DNA from: Paracentrotus lividus
Taxonomy: Eukaryota; Echinodermata; Echinoidea; Camarodonta; Echinidae
Direction: 5' to 3'
Assembly: GCA_940671915.1 (NCBI GenBank)
Contig: CALNVZ010003433.1
Location: 13,471,314 to 13,535,313, forward strand
Length of the DNA: 64,000 bases
Shown here: piece by piece, positions 50,301 to 56,640 of the stretch
Layout: each line of letters opens with the position of its first letter
How positions within the stretch are numbered: the first letter of the stretch is position 1
Notes under the pieces: generated by a model
What the model was told of the DNA's origin: nothing
The model's input: the letters and a program-made list of their open reading frames with translations, nothing else
The model's database searches: none
Made by a program: the position numbers and the translations under genes

Positions 50301-52367
50301 TCAAAAGCTTGTAGTTTCTGAATATGATTGGATTTAATGCAATTTCATCTTTAATTTAACGGTTTTTTTTAAAACTCCAGAGAGGCCCGATGGCATCCAA
50401 GATTCTAAGGTCTTCCAAAAACAATGGGAGGAGAGACTGAGAGAACTGAAAGATGATAGTGTAAACGTAGAAGAGGAGAGACCAAGAAGGAAGAGAGGGA
50501 AAAGGAGAAAGCTGGAAGAGAAGGAGACGGAGAGTTCACCCGCCATGTCTCTGGACAGCCATGATGGTAATTGCTTTGATGATAATAATAAACTGGTTCT
50601 TATATAGCACATAATCAATAAAAAATTGCTCTGTGCGCTTTGATGCTCCTTTGTATGTCCTTGTAATAATGTCCCACCCTTCCCTTCCATTAGTCCAATC
50701 AATGTTGGTGAGTTGGTACAGAATGGGTCGAAGACCTGGGCCCATATTCCATAAACTATACTTAAGCAATTTTGCTTAAGTCTAAGTATCTTTTCTAAGA
50801 TTTTGTTCCGGAAATTTTTTTTTATAGCTTTTATTCCAAACACGTAAAGCACTTTGTCTGAGCTCAGAAAGCATTAAGCAAAATTCTTAATTCTGTTAAT
50901 ATTGTCATGTTTAATTTGTGGCCTCAAATGAGCTTGCCATATAATCAACATCCAATTTAAGCCACTAGGTAGTTAGGCTTAAAGTTAGGATAAAATTCGC
51001 TTTTCTAATGTGCATATTTGTAGGAGCAACTCAATTTACTTAGCCCCAATCAAAGAATTTATGCTCAACTGTCAATAACAGGCTAAGCAAAAATACTCTT
51101 AATTAAAACCAAAATTTATTTTAGCAAAAAAATTCTTAAGTTTCATGCTTAAGTCCAACATTTATGGAATACAGGCCCAGGGGCTTATTGCATAAAGAGT
51201 TACCATTGTAGTAACTTTGCTATGAATGGTAACATACATGAAATACTGCATTTTGATTGGCTGTTGAGCAACATTACCATGGTAGTTACCATTAATGGCA
51301 AAGTTGCTGTAATAGTAATGTTTTATGCAATGAGGCCCATATCATCAAGCGAAATGTGTCCCCTTTCCTTCATCAGTCATGCTGTAGTGCAGTTATTCTG
51401 CTTGGTCAAGGGTTTTCTATATGACATGTACCATTTCTGACATGCTGGTTTATTGGTTGGTTTGGGGGATTTGGTTCTTGCGGATGTTGGTGACAATATA
51501 CGTCTTGGACCAACCTTTCATGTCACCATCCAAAAGACACGACTGAGATTTGAAGCTAAGTCTGATCAGAGTAAGTTTGTAGCATATACAGAAGAGTGAC
51601 CGCGTACCTTACCACTCAACCAACTCCTGATTTCTCTGTTACTACTCACTAATGTGGAACAATTGACAAGCTTTTTGTAGTTCATATAATTGACATAATT
51701 CTTCTTGGTTTTTTTTCCAGATGATTTCGTAAACATCTCACCTAGCGTGTCTGGTATTACCGATGGCTGCCCGCCTGTCATCTTAGACATGGACAGCCAT
51801 GAGAACACAACGCTACACCCTGTTGGATCTCCTAAGGACTCTGCAGAAGATGATTTGCCCTGTGTTGATCTTGGTGCTCAACATAATGATAATGAAATTA
51901 GATGTGACAGCTCCGATGTGGATCAAATGGATTCACCACCATTGCCAGAAGCCATCTCCTTGGCTGTTCCTGCTGTTTACTCATTGAACATGTCTGCAAG
52001 TTCACCCCATTCTTCTGCAGAGGAGGAGGACTTGCCCCATATAGATCTTGGTAGTTCATCCAAATATAAGGATGTCGGCAGTGCCCGATCGAATACTAAC
52101 TGTTTACAATCACAAGATGATCCAGTTGGTTTTCCCAAAGATAATGCCACGACTGATACTATTGATCAAGATACTTATCTTAGCAAATCTTCAACTTCCA
52201 AAGAGGTTGTGTCAATGGATGAGAGCAGAGATTCTGTTGCGCAGGATCCAATGGAAACACCAGAGACTAGTATTTCTTACTCTCCTCTTCAAAATTTGAC
52301 CGAGTCTGATTCTGAGGAGAGTGAAGAAGAACTTCCTAACTTTGACATTGGTGATATATTCTTATGA
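17663..52367 (+). CDS. ZGRF1: ZGRF1, GRF zinc-finger DNA helicase (whole gene, 26 coding exons)
   Basis: Exons: 17663-17683, 18321-18461, 19464-19646, 20229-21567, 22021-24618, 25199-25326, 25925-28046, 28500-28687, 29398-29536, 29836-30077, 30842-31054, 31658-31757, 32218-32364, 33629-33743, 34608-34695, 35709-35826, 36865-37030, 37467-37544, 37989-38199, 39168-39353, 40094-40222, 40588-40799, 48385-48513, 49082-49191, 50381-50566, 51721-52367. All junctions are GT-AG and in phase; the sum is 9936 nt. In vertebrates ZGRF1 is a nuclear 5'-3' helicase that supports RAD51-dependent recombination and crosslink repair. Order seen: DUF2439 (about 1-85), disordered region, GRF zinc finger (about 2330-2370), SF1 helicase (about 2600-3035), acidic tail. 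At 3311 residues it is well longer than the ~2100-residue human protein, mainly through exons 4, 5 and 7. Confidence 0.9.
18050..18185 (-). mobile_element. tRNA-derived SINE in ZGRF1 intron 1
   Basis: On the - strand: GCCCCGGTAGTGCAGTGATA, then GGTCACAGGTTCAAATTCCC (box-B-like) and the SINE body. It occupies much of intron 1 just upstream of exon 2. Confidence 0.6.
18541..19110 (+). pseudogene. Three decayed tandem copies of ZGRF1 exon 2
   Basis: Exon 2 words recur in order in intron 2: copy 1 around 18556-18667 (CTACTCAAGGCCAATG, AAGGCGATTCTTCTT, AACCAGATAGGCACC), copy 2 around 18741-18905 (GGATCCAAGTCATTCAAG, GGTGATTGGATCAAATTCAT), copy 3 around 18984-19105 (CCTCAAGGTAAATGATAATG, TTTGTTCTTGGAGAATGGAA). 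All have lost the frame and acquired stops. Flanking intron sequence also resembles that of exon 2, so whole exon-plus-flank blocks were duplicated. Confidence 0.7.
19790..19925 (-). mobile_element. tRNA-derived SINE in ZGRF1 intron 3
   Basis: On the - strand it reads GGTAGCCAAAAGGATAATCG with a downstream box-B-like GAGTTCAAATCCC. Same general class as the other tRNA-type SINEs in this window. Confidence 0.5.
20229..21567 (+). CDS. ZGRF1: ZGRF1 exon 4: disordered region
   Basis: 446 codons, polar and rich in Ser, Asn, Gln and Thr, predicted disordered. The clearest possibly conserved element is RSTSRILALLGKGRKPFQPP (about 21051-21110), which resembles the R-[TS]-x-x-[QR]-I-L motif that follows DUF2439 in this family and may bind a partner. 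The acceptor is TTTGTTTTGTTTGCAG; the donor CAG|GTATGT leaves phase 1, completing a Gly with exon 5. Confidence 0.85.
22021..24618 (+). CDS. ZGRF1: ZGRF1 exon 5: giant acidic exon with ~51-residue repeats
   Basis: 866 codons in one exon, acidic and low in hydrophobic residues. A repeat of about 51 residues occurs around 22741-23640: DVFQSSPDPEIQSDV, DVCQKSPRLEVRSDV, VVQKPLCQETDSD, DVFQISSSLEGDSD, VLQNSQSIEAGS, each followed by an E/D-rich segment and, in the third and fourth copies, ISx[DE]TxCEHxSxKGT. The last three repeat starts are ~153 bp apart. The function is unknown; SQ/TQ and SP sites are frequent, in line with a kinase-regulated scaffold. Phase 1 on both sides. Confidence 0.85.
25199..28687 (+). 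CDS. ZGRF1: ZGRF1 exons 6-8: second disordered region
   Basis: Exon 6 (25199-25326) encodes VTDQNNN...SSVDWE. Exon 7 (25925-28046) is a 707-codon Ser/Asn/Asp-rich exon. Exon 8 (28500-28687) encodes a basic Gly/Arg/Lys segment (RGTGGRERREVKKGFRTP). Exon 7 opens with two copies of YDTPxxRxxRxAxPFxN, 142 bp apart (26088 and 26230). No globular domain was recognised. The frame crosses all three junctions correctly (phases 1-0-1-0). Confidence 0.85.
29398..31054 (+). CDS. ZGRF1: ZGRF1 exons 9-11: pre-GRF segment and GRF zinc finger
   Basis: Exon 9 (29398-29536) encodes the family segment before the finger (GIVIPISFPNATSYKQIM). Exon 10 (29836-30077) holds most of the GRF finger: PPCKHGQPAKMVCVKKDGPN, then KGRMFYACNNQRENQCK. 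Exon 11 (30842-31054) completes it with FFVWADQ. Likely zinc ligands are C2333, H2335, C2358 and C2366. GRF fingers bind single-stranded DNA (as in APE2, TOP3A and NEIL3). Three partial copies of exon 11 precede the real one in intron 10. The chosen copy is the only one with both an acceptor and a working donor (CCG|GTAAGC). Confidence 0.9.
30418..30840 (+). pseudogene. Three partial tandem copies of ZGRF1 exon 11
   Basis: Copy 1 (about 30418-30505) is an internally deleted fragment. Copy 2 (30525-about 30690) reads FFVWADQLASQESNNPTQTS and stays open for ~45 codons but has no donor at the exon end. Copy 3 (30698-about 30810) begins FFVWAHQLASQTSNNP, then shifts frame. Copies 2 and 3 keep AG acceptors (CTCTAAG; TTTTGACAG). 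Use of copy 2 or 3 in place of exon 11 would lose the second half of the exon, so they are probably dead, but splicing of copy 2 cannot be excluded. Confidence 0.75.
31658..35826 (+). CDS. ZGRF1: ZGRF1 exons 12-16: helicase N-terminal region
   Basis: Exon 12 (31658-31757), exon 13 (32218-32364), exon 14 (33629-33743), exon 15 (34608-34695), exon 16 (35709-35826). Together they encode the family-specific lead-in (LYIKLHRKELSSTYGKDDLW, IISKDLTFDPTSSFIAKSMF, NLQEYVNPRTFPILPHLIS) and the Q-motif-like HLNPDQSAALEQVATMV before the P-loop. Phases are 0-1, 1-1, 1-2, 2-0 and 0-1. The order and wording closely match vertebrate ZGRF1. Introns 13 and 15 contain repeats. Confidence 0.88.
32388..32755 (+). 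repeat. Dispersed ~370-bp repeat, copy in intron 13
   Basis: This block recurs inverted at 49245-49632 in intron 24. Shared words, in opposite orientation, include GGGAATCTA, GAAAGATGAAGAA, AAATGTTCGGGA, GTAAGTGCATGTGACTC and CAGTGTCTTCCACATTT. One end of the second copy abuts TTAA after AGGGAATCTA. It is probably a MITE. The inverted pair spans exons 14 to 24. Confidence 0.7.
34973..35260 (-). mobile_element. Reversed LINE/SINE 3' end with (TTGAA)n tail
   Basis: A run of GAATT/TTGAA pentamers (34973-35001) is followed by TTATTCATTAACAACAACAA and unique-looking sequence. A pentamer run next to such sequence is typical of the 3' tail of a non-LTR element lying on the - strand. No coding part was recognised. 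Confidence 0.4.
35873..35908. repeat. (CT)n microsatellite
   Basis: An uninterrupted CT run just downstream of exon 16, with further CT-rich stretches at 36000-36140 and 36810-36840. It is the source of the Leu/Ser-rich spurious frames in intron 16. Confidence 0.9.
36183..36800 (+). pseudogene. Decayed tandem copies of ZGRF1 exon 17 (Walker A exon)
   Basis: The best copy starts at 36697 after ATTCAG and reads GVFGAGRSYILAVMVLLLVK, in phase with exon 16, but the Walker A lysine is Arg and it lacks the exon's second half and donor. Further fragments: 36195-36245 (a tail with ATGTTCCAGCTGAGCAAGAA), 36318-36345 (a head, CTTCAGGTGTGTTTGAAGC) and 36575-36640 (ATGGTCTTGCTATTGGTCAA). Each is followed by the same intron words GTCATAATACCTCAGT and TTTTCTTTATTCAG as the real exon. 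Confidence 0.8.
36865..38199 (+). CDS. ZGRF1: ZGRF1 exons 17-19: Walker A and motif Ia region
   Basis: Exon 17 (36865-37030) begins, with the shared Gly, GVFGAGKSYLLAVMVLLLVK; the catalytic P-loop Lys is residue 2634. Motif Ia is IASTTNVAVDRILLG. Exon 18 (37467-37544) encodes LELGFEDFIRVGSLRKIAKP. Exon 19 (37989-38199) encodes a basic, partly helical arm and VKVIGVTCAACSFPCIKNL, leading into the Walker B strand. All motifs are intact. Phases: exon 17 1-2, exon 18 2-2, exon 19 2-0. Confidence 0.92.
38223..38350. repeat. (GAT)n tract upstream of the exon 19 copy
   Basis: GATGAT/GTTGAT triplets fill the space between exon 19 and its duplicate, so the duplicate has purine-rich DNA where a polypyrimidine tract would normally sit. 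Spurious poly-Met (forward) and poly-His (reverse) frames arise here. Confidence 0.9.
38357..38540 (+). CDS. ZGRF1: Duplicate of ZGRF1 exon 19, candidate mutually exclusive exon
   Basis: From GATCAG|TAAGATG to CCG|GTGAGA this 184-nt block encodes (S)KMKELQEILQGDLTLSEKQH and so on to CAACSFPCIKNLTLP, the same segment as exon 19. Both start in phase 2 and end in phase 0, so either fits between exons 18 and 20; including both would shift the frame. Across the 60 aligned codons I count 17 that differ, 12 synonymous and 5 conservative (M/I, K/Q, N/S, V/L, F/L). The duplicate lacks nine residues at its start. The acceptor has no pyrimidine tract, which argues against efficient use. Confidence 0.55.
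38565..39068. repeat. Long (GAT)n / GATGGT minisatellite in intron 19
   Basis: About 500 bp of GAT, GGT and GAA triplets downstream of the exon 19 copy. It may hide further duplication breakpoints and will be prone to length change and assembly error. Confidence 0.9.
39168..40799 (+). CDS. ZGRF1: ZGRF1 exons 20-22: Walker B, motif III and motif IV
   Basis: Exon 20 (39168-39353) starts VVLLDECSQMMEPSSLLPMA, Walker B with D2784/E2785, then LVGDPHQLDPTIQGSESAHK (motif III). Exon 21 (40094-40222) has IMLRTQYRCHP, the UPF1-like motif IV with R2853. Exon 22 (40588-40799) has REMSARDGSFHNDPEA and GVITLYKAQVSRIRMLL. Motif III reads GDPHQLDPT where GD[PH]xQLPPT is usual in the family; the Gln that contacts nucleotide is kept. 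Phases 0-0, 0-0 and 0-2. Confidence 0.92.
40255..40500 (+). mobile_element. tRNA-derived SINE in ZGRF1 intron 21
   Basis: The head reads GTGTCTTAGTCTAGTGGTCG (box A) and GGTCGTGAGTTTGATTCC (box B), followed by body words AATGGGTACCCGGGAGGATA and AGTAAAGCGCTTTGAGCAG. The spacing of the two boxes suits a tRNA-type polymerase III promoter. It is the most complete SINE in the window. Confidence 0.7.
41276..41512 (-). mobile_element. Reversed LINE 3' tail split by the 41517-43535 element
   Basis: Begins with GTTCAAA repeats and continues TTTATTTTCCACATTTTCAT. After the inserted TIR element, CTATATAAGAATTGCTATAT with an (ATT)n run at 43536-43580 probably continues the same host repeat. No coding part was recognised. 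Confidence 0.4.
41517..43535. mobile_element. 2-kb TIR element carrying a ~180-bp phased motif pair
   Basis: Ends GGCCCGTTTCACGGTTAGGC (41517) and its inverse ending 43535, inverted for ~30 bp, with CTAT on both flanks (41513-41516 and 43536-43539). From 42048 on, GTGGATGTGACA then, 0-15 bp later, TGTGAACGGACATT recurs at 42048, 42230, 42412, 42577, 42771 and 42944; the intervening DNA is not obviously related. A seventh site (43138-43164) has TGTGAACGGACA followed by the inverse of GTGGATGTGACA. There is no transposase frame; the longest open frame (42829-43176) has no recognised similarity. The superfamily is unknown. Confidence 0.75.
44360..44892. mobile_element. Tc1/mariner-type MITE (CAGTGCGTCCCA ends)
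   Basis: The left end CAGTGCGTCCCAAG is matched by TGGGTGGCACTG at the right, each abutting TA (44358-44359 and 44893-44894). At 533 bp with no intact transposase it is non-autonomous or a decayed remnant. An open frame at 44466-44675 has no similarity I recognise. Confidence 0.65.
45107..45816. mobile_element. TIR element with CCCTATTATCTAGGC ends and a G20 tract
   Basis: The left end CCCTATTATCTAGGCGGGGG is inverted at the right (CCCCGGCCTAGATAGGG). The right end adjoins TTAA inside a LINE fragment. An uninterrupted G run (45122-45141) is followed by a C run. CpG-rich segments lie just inside both ends, and the centre is AT-rich. Confidence 0.6.
45817..47417 (-). mobile_element. Non-LTR retrotransposon fragment, C-terminal RT region, interrupted
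   Basis: On the - strand, 47417-47118 encodes IDEEMKWKSHVNNVLNKISR and further RT C-terminal sequence (KHILLTLYNTLILPYQNFSC). Then, beyond the 46050-47111 foldback, 46025-45817 encodes YNTRNKYDYRINYGRTSFSR and KYKGPDLWHTLPSEIRDSKS. These are the familiar post-catalytic segments of animal LINE reverse transcriptases. The catalytic core is absent, the frame is disturbed at the junction, and the 3' end is cut by the 45107-45816 element. It is a dead fragment. Confidence 0.8.
46050..47111. mobile_element. Tc1/mariner-type foldback inserted in a LINE
   Basis: Ends CAGTGTGTTCCTAAAAAAAG and its inverse, abutting TA (46048-46049 and 47112-47113). Long arms (GGTAATCGA..., AAGCATATGGTTTATTTTTG, CCTTTGAAnGTGATAGGTAC) extend ~250 bp inward on both sides. 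The centre (about 46370-46770) is a further imperfect inverted repeat rich in GACGTC and AGTCTC words. 1062 bp, no transposase. It splits the LINE fragment, so it is the younger insertion. Confidence 0.85.
48241..48353 (+). pseudogene. Decayed upstream copy of ZGRF1 exon 23
   Basis: After an intact acceptor (TTTTATTTTTTTTACAG) the block reads (S)IQYCSKLKAIRISTVDAFLG, homologous to exon 23 but with motif V Gln replaced by Leu, then GEKLIVSFSLHKDYRTN and a stop in place of the exon's end and donor. Inclusion would truncate the helicase before motif VI. Confidence 0.8.
48385..49191 (+). CDS. ZGRF1: ZGRF1 exons 23-24: helicase motifs V and VI
   Basis: Exon 23 (48385-48513) encodes STVDAFQGGEKSIIILSCVR (motif V, Q2974) and TQRVGFIDSDK. 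Exon 24 (49082-49191) encodes RTNVALTRSKNHLLIVGGMK, motif VI with the arginine finger R3006, then LWGEIIHKCQ. Both closely match the SF1B/UPF1-like core. Phase 2-2, then 2-1. The frame requires the AG|T serine joined from exon 22 across the 7.6-kb intron. Confidence 0.92.
49245..49632 (-). repeat. Dispersed ~370-bp repeat, inverted copy in intron 24
   Basis: Inverted partner of 32388-32755; see that entry. This copy is slightly longer and ends GATTCCCTTTAA. Confidence 0.7.
49642..49791. mobile_element. Small pogo/Tigger-like MITE (CAGTCCACTCCTGTTATAATG ends)
   Basis: The left end CAGTCCACTCCTGTTATAAT is inverted at the right (TAATAATGGGAGTGGGCTG); TA precedes the left end. CAGT...TATAA-type ends are typical of pogo/Tigger mariner relatives. 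Other single ends of the same family lie at about 50165, 52704 and 53403. Confidence 0.6.
50381..52367 (+). CDS. ZGRF1: ZGRF1 exons 25-26: basic then acidic C-terminal tail
   Basis: Exon 25 (50381-50566) encodes a charged segment with a strong basic cluster (RPRRKRGKRRKLEEKE), a likely nuclear localisation signal. Exon 26 (51721-52367) encodes an acidic tail ending ELPNFDIGDIFL at TGA 52365-52367. Three copies of a short motif lie in it: AEDDLPCVDLG, EEEDLPHIDLG and SEEELPNFDIG. The spacing differs, so this looks like a repeated linear binding motif. I do not recognise a partner. Confidence 0.85.
50738..51178. mobile_element. MITE with GGGCCCATATTCCATAAA ends (intron 25)
   Basis: The left end GGGCCCATATTCCATAAA is inverted at the right (TTTATGGAATACAGGCCC). 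Inner words CTTAAG, GCTTAAGT and ATTCTTAA recur in both halves. 441 bp, no coding potential. It abuts the next element at 51180. Confidence 0.65.
51180..51339. mobile_element. MITE with GGGGCTTATTGCATAAA ends (intron 25)
   Basis: 160 bp; the left end GGGGCTTATTGCATAAA is inverted at the right (TTTATGCAATGAGGCCC). GTTACCATTGTAGTAAC and GGTAGTTACCATTAATGG make an internal foldback. It lies one base from the preceding MITE. Confidence 0.65.
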
Positions 52368-53200
52368 TGTCTACTTTTACTATGTACGTGCACTCTTGTA
52401 TGGGAAATTGCCACATGGTCTACAACCAATTCATCTACTAACCATCTGGTCTAATTGCCATTAGGCTCATTTATCATTTTTTTTCTAATTTTTGGACCAT
52501 ATGGATGTTAGACTTAAAAATGACAATTAGCCCGAGTGAGTAACAATTGATAGAAGCTATATGGGTTTAGCCGATGTGGTATTAGACAATCAGAGAATTA
52601 GACCATCTGGTTGTAGACCAAGTGGATATAAACCTCTCTTCTTGCTTGCTGGCATTAACATAATTAATTATTAGAGTTAACATCTCTCAGGCCACCAGCA
52701 AACGGTACTGTCCACTCCTGTTATGGCAAGGCGCTTGGTACCAAGCCAAATACCTCTGTTTATGTACAACAAAATCTTGTTATACTGAACGCATGACACC
52801 AGGTCACATGTTTGACATTCTAAAAAATGTAGCTGAAAAAGACTCTCCTGCTCTTGCCTCCAAACTGGTAGAATATACGTATTAATCAATATTGCAGCTA
52901 ATGGTGACATCTTATGTTACATCTATGAGGTAGCTATGTCATATTTTAAAAGTTATGATTATTGGTTTTATCAGAGGTTTTCATTATCACTCTGGTACGG
53001 TTGAGAAAAATTGTAACTGGTGAATATTTTACAGAGAAGTATTGAAAATGAAACCTTGCAGGTTATGTTTTCAAGTCATGTATTCGCTAATAATGAAAAA
53101 CTATGCTGTACCTAATTAACAGGATTTTTCCTGCATCTTGTTATAGTAGAAGTGTTGCTATGGAAGTATCGCAAAAATAAACAAAACAAAATACAACTGA
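52368..53200 (+). other. ZGRF1: Probable ZGRF1 3' UTR; first AATAAA at 53176
   Basis: The first canonical AATAAA after the stop codon that I could find is at 53176-53181. Part of a pogo-like repeat end lies in the segment at about 52704. The true cleavage site cannot be fixed by eye. From 53200 to 57832 I see only AT-rich DNA, the MITE at 56115, homopolymers and a possible FBXL15 poly(A) signal. Confidence 0.35.
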
Positions 53201-56114
53201 ACAATGAGATGTTAAGTTTTAGTGACATTTAATTTGCAGTCTCATATTGCATTGTGTCACACACAACTGCTAAATAGGGTACACAAATAGATTCTTTGTG
53301 ACAGCACTTGTGTAATAATATTTTAACAGGTATAATACAAATAGAAAAATATGACGATGATAATACACTGCCTTGATTTACCTGTAAACCGTGATATGCA
53401 AGTACAGTCCACTTCCATTATACCAAATATGGAGCAGCTGGTACATCCATGTAGATTATAACTTGGTACTTGGCTTTGCCCTGCACACATCATTAATTAT
53501 AACAATTGTGCATTTAATTGTCTTTCATAAACCTCTTCAAATATATGATTTCTATACATGAAATAAATCACTATGTAGTAGAATGAAAAACATAATATAT
53601 TTTACATACAAACATGATTACCATTTGTTTTTAAAATTATATGGTTTGTTAAGATTCATAAGTAAATTGTAAAAACTGCCATACTAGAAAAAGAAAAAGA
53701 AAAAGAAAAACTACTACCAGAAGCGCAATATTTTACAGGGGTAGTGTAACTCATCTGGATTAAGTTCAGACGCCTATGTGATTTCCAAAGAAAATAGTGT
53801 TATACAAAAATGTATAACCCATCTTTTTAGAGTGAATACAAACGGAAGCTCACCAAGAACGTGACAAACCCTGCATTATGCAACACATCTTCCTGCTAAT
53901 TGAAGAGAACTCTTGTTTTTATTGTAAGGAGACCCTAGATCGTAACCAAGGAAACCCTTGTTGGTAACTAAGGAAGCTATCAATTTTGTTCGGTGGCTGG
54001 CAGAGAGGTGGGAAACTTTTCATATAGCATGCTTCAAATAAACACCCTTTTTTATCACTGCCAAGTGGCATCCCTCATGATTCCAAAGTTCTCTTTCTTT
54101 CATTTCATCTTGCTTTTTGATTTGATATATGAATGTAACCCCCCCCCCCTTTAAAACTCAATATTTGTAAGGGCCCCTCTTGATGTCAAGTCATAAAGTT
54201 TGAAATTGCTGCATGAATACTTATAGAATAATCCCCTTAGTACAATGCAGCTCACTCAAAAAGCTATACTGAGATGGTAGGTGAGGTGAATTGTTGCAAT
54301 GAAGTGCAGATGTGATGTGTGAACAAAGAACTTATTAATTCACAGTAAAATATAAGATGTCTAGTGCAAATTATACAAAACAGTGACGGTGTGCTTTTAC
54401 TATAAACTGAGCACCAATATTAAGCAGCATTGTTCTGATTGAGGGTATCTAAAACAACCCTTTATTGTCAAAATATTGAAATACAAAGCTGATATTGTTG
54501 CTGCTGAGAGCAAGAAGCTTTTGAATGGCAGAAGTTATTCCTGGGAATAATTTAGATCATTGTTATCAGAATAATCAGACATACATTGTAAGTTAATCTT
54601 TTGATGGGCAGAACTTTGAAGTGTTCATATTTAAAAGCTTTAATTCAATATTCATTTAATTCAAATATACATTATTCCTGATGTACCTGTCCAAGCTTTA
54701 TATGTATGAATTGTGCTGCAGATTGTGCTGCCGATAGTAGTGCGGTTTGCTTAATCTGGGTATTAAAGCAAAATGTAAATTCATGACTAATTAATTGAAT
54801 AAAACTCTTGTATTCCAAGAAATTAACATTTCATATTTGATGCAGTACACAAAGAAAAGCCACTTGCCAAATAATAATGTTCTTGTTCTTTCAAAATTCT
54901 ATTCTTCATTGAATAATTATACATAATAGACATGTAAATTATATATTTCTAGTAGAGTAAATAAAACACTGATTATACATGAATTCAAATCTCCTGTTTG
55001 TTATCCTTTTGATATCAAAGATACATTCTTGATTACAAGTGAATAGTTGATCTTATACAAAAACCACAAACCATATCTCAGTAACAAGCAGAAAGGGGTC
55101 ATGGTAGAATCAAGATATCAGATATATTTTATCTTTTTTTTTTCTTTCTTTTTTGGTACTTGTTAAAATGAGGAATGCACTGTGTCGGGAATGTAAAGAA
55201 TGCCAGATTATCACAACTAATTAAGCTTTCCGTAAAATAATAAATTAGTTTTAACACCAGAACATGTTCTGATCTTTAATATGTAATCGAAATGTGTTTT
55301 TCATAATTTATTTTATTAGAGATCCCACATCCCTGCTTTCAGGTATTATCTAACAGACTAGTGATTATTCTAAAAGTCAATTATTTGCTTTTTCCAATTC
55401 ATAGAGCCAATACTCCTAGGTCTTGGATAATCTATCTTAATTTTTAATCTTGTATTAAACAAAATAATCTGCATTGGCCATGAATTCAGGAACATGTGAT
55501 CACAGCTTCCCATATCAAGTTTGTATTATGTGACAAATTCATTAGTTTGATAGATCAAAATGTATTAACTCCACATTGATCAATTACACTTTTTCTTTAT
55601 AGATCAAGTGATATTCTTTCGCAACTTCCAATATTAGCCTAATATTTGATGATCTATAACATTTAAAAGATTATCAGATTGGTAACATATAGTACAACTT
55701 CCATTTTTGGTCTGATATCGATGACAAATCATAATCAACAGATTAATTGGATTGGAAAATACCGGTTTCAATATCAAAATTATATTAGATATATTCTTTG
55801 TAAAGATATCTTTAAGTACACTTTTCATTGTTCACATAAGATCTCACTTTACATCACATTAATCACTTCCACACATAAAGATTTTGCTCTAGTGGATTCA
55901 AACTTACCAAAGATGGTCTTAAATGACCAAGTATATTAATCAACAGATTATTAAAATTAGTCCTTACTTCTGGTAGTGGTGGGAAGTTTATTTCTACAAA
56001 ATCAAGCATGGTTTGGATTGAAGTTTCAATCTGCCAAAGGACCTGGTAGAAAATAATAAATTTAAAAAAAAATTAATGATTCGAGCAAAGGAAAAAAAAA
56101 AAATCTTAAAGTGC

Positions 56115-56535
56115 ATACGGGTGATTCCACCGGGTTGGGGCAATTTTTGTGACATACCACAACTCCAAATCCATATCTTTTTCAAACCAGGCAAATATAT
56201 TCCAATAATGGCATGAGCAAAAAAATGGGGTCCCATCCAGTATTATTTCTCAAAGACTATGGCATATTGCAATTTGACTCATGAAAATTTCTTGTCCATG
56301 TAAAAGCAATATGATGTCCCTGTAACGGTGGTAGATTTTTGTATGCCTGTTGCTTGAAATCCATAAAAGATTTCCAATTTTAATGTCTATTACTGAGAAA
56401 AGAGAGCAATTTTTCATTGACAGCTCAAAACTTAACCACATCTGAATTGATCTTCATGGTGAACTGCAAAAGTTGATACCTCCGTTACAGGGGACATTGC
56501 ATGAAAAATTGCCCCAACCCCATGGAATGACCCAT
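56115..56535. mobile_element. MITE with GGGTGATTCCAC / GGGTTGGGGCAATTTTT ends
   Basis: The left end ATACGGGTGATTCCACCGGG and following GTTGGGGCAATTTTTGTG are inverted at the right (AAAAATTGCCCCAACCCCAT, GGAATGACCCATAT). About 420 bp; the interior has ATGTCCCTGTAACGG and its inverse GTTACAGGGGACAT. A possible ATA flank duplication was not confirmed. Confidence 0.7.
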
Positions 56536-56634
56536 ATACAAATTTACACGTAAAGGTTGCACATGTACACAATTTTCTATAAAGCTTTTGTTTTGATACA
56601 ATTACTTTTCGGTAAATACAATCAACCAATCTAC

Positions 56635-56640
56635 TTTATT
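56635..56640 (-). promoter_or_regulatory. FBXL15: Candidate FBXL15 poly(A) signal (AATAAA, - strand)
   Basis: TTTATT on + is AATAAA on -, 1.2 kb beyond the FBXL15 stop codon and the nearest canonical hexamer I found. A closer variant signal is possible. Confidence 0.25.

Noticed and set aside
50334-50852. 172-codon - strand open frame
   Set aside because: Antisense of exon 25 plus MITE sequence; Ser/Leu-rich composition follows from the AGA/GAG-rich exon.
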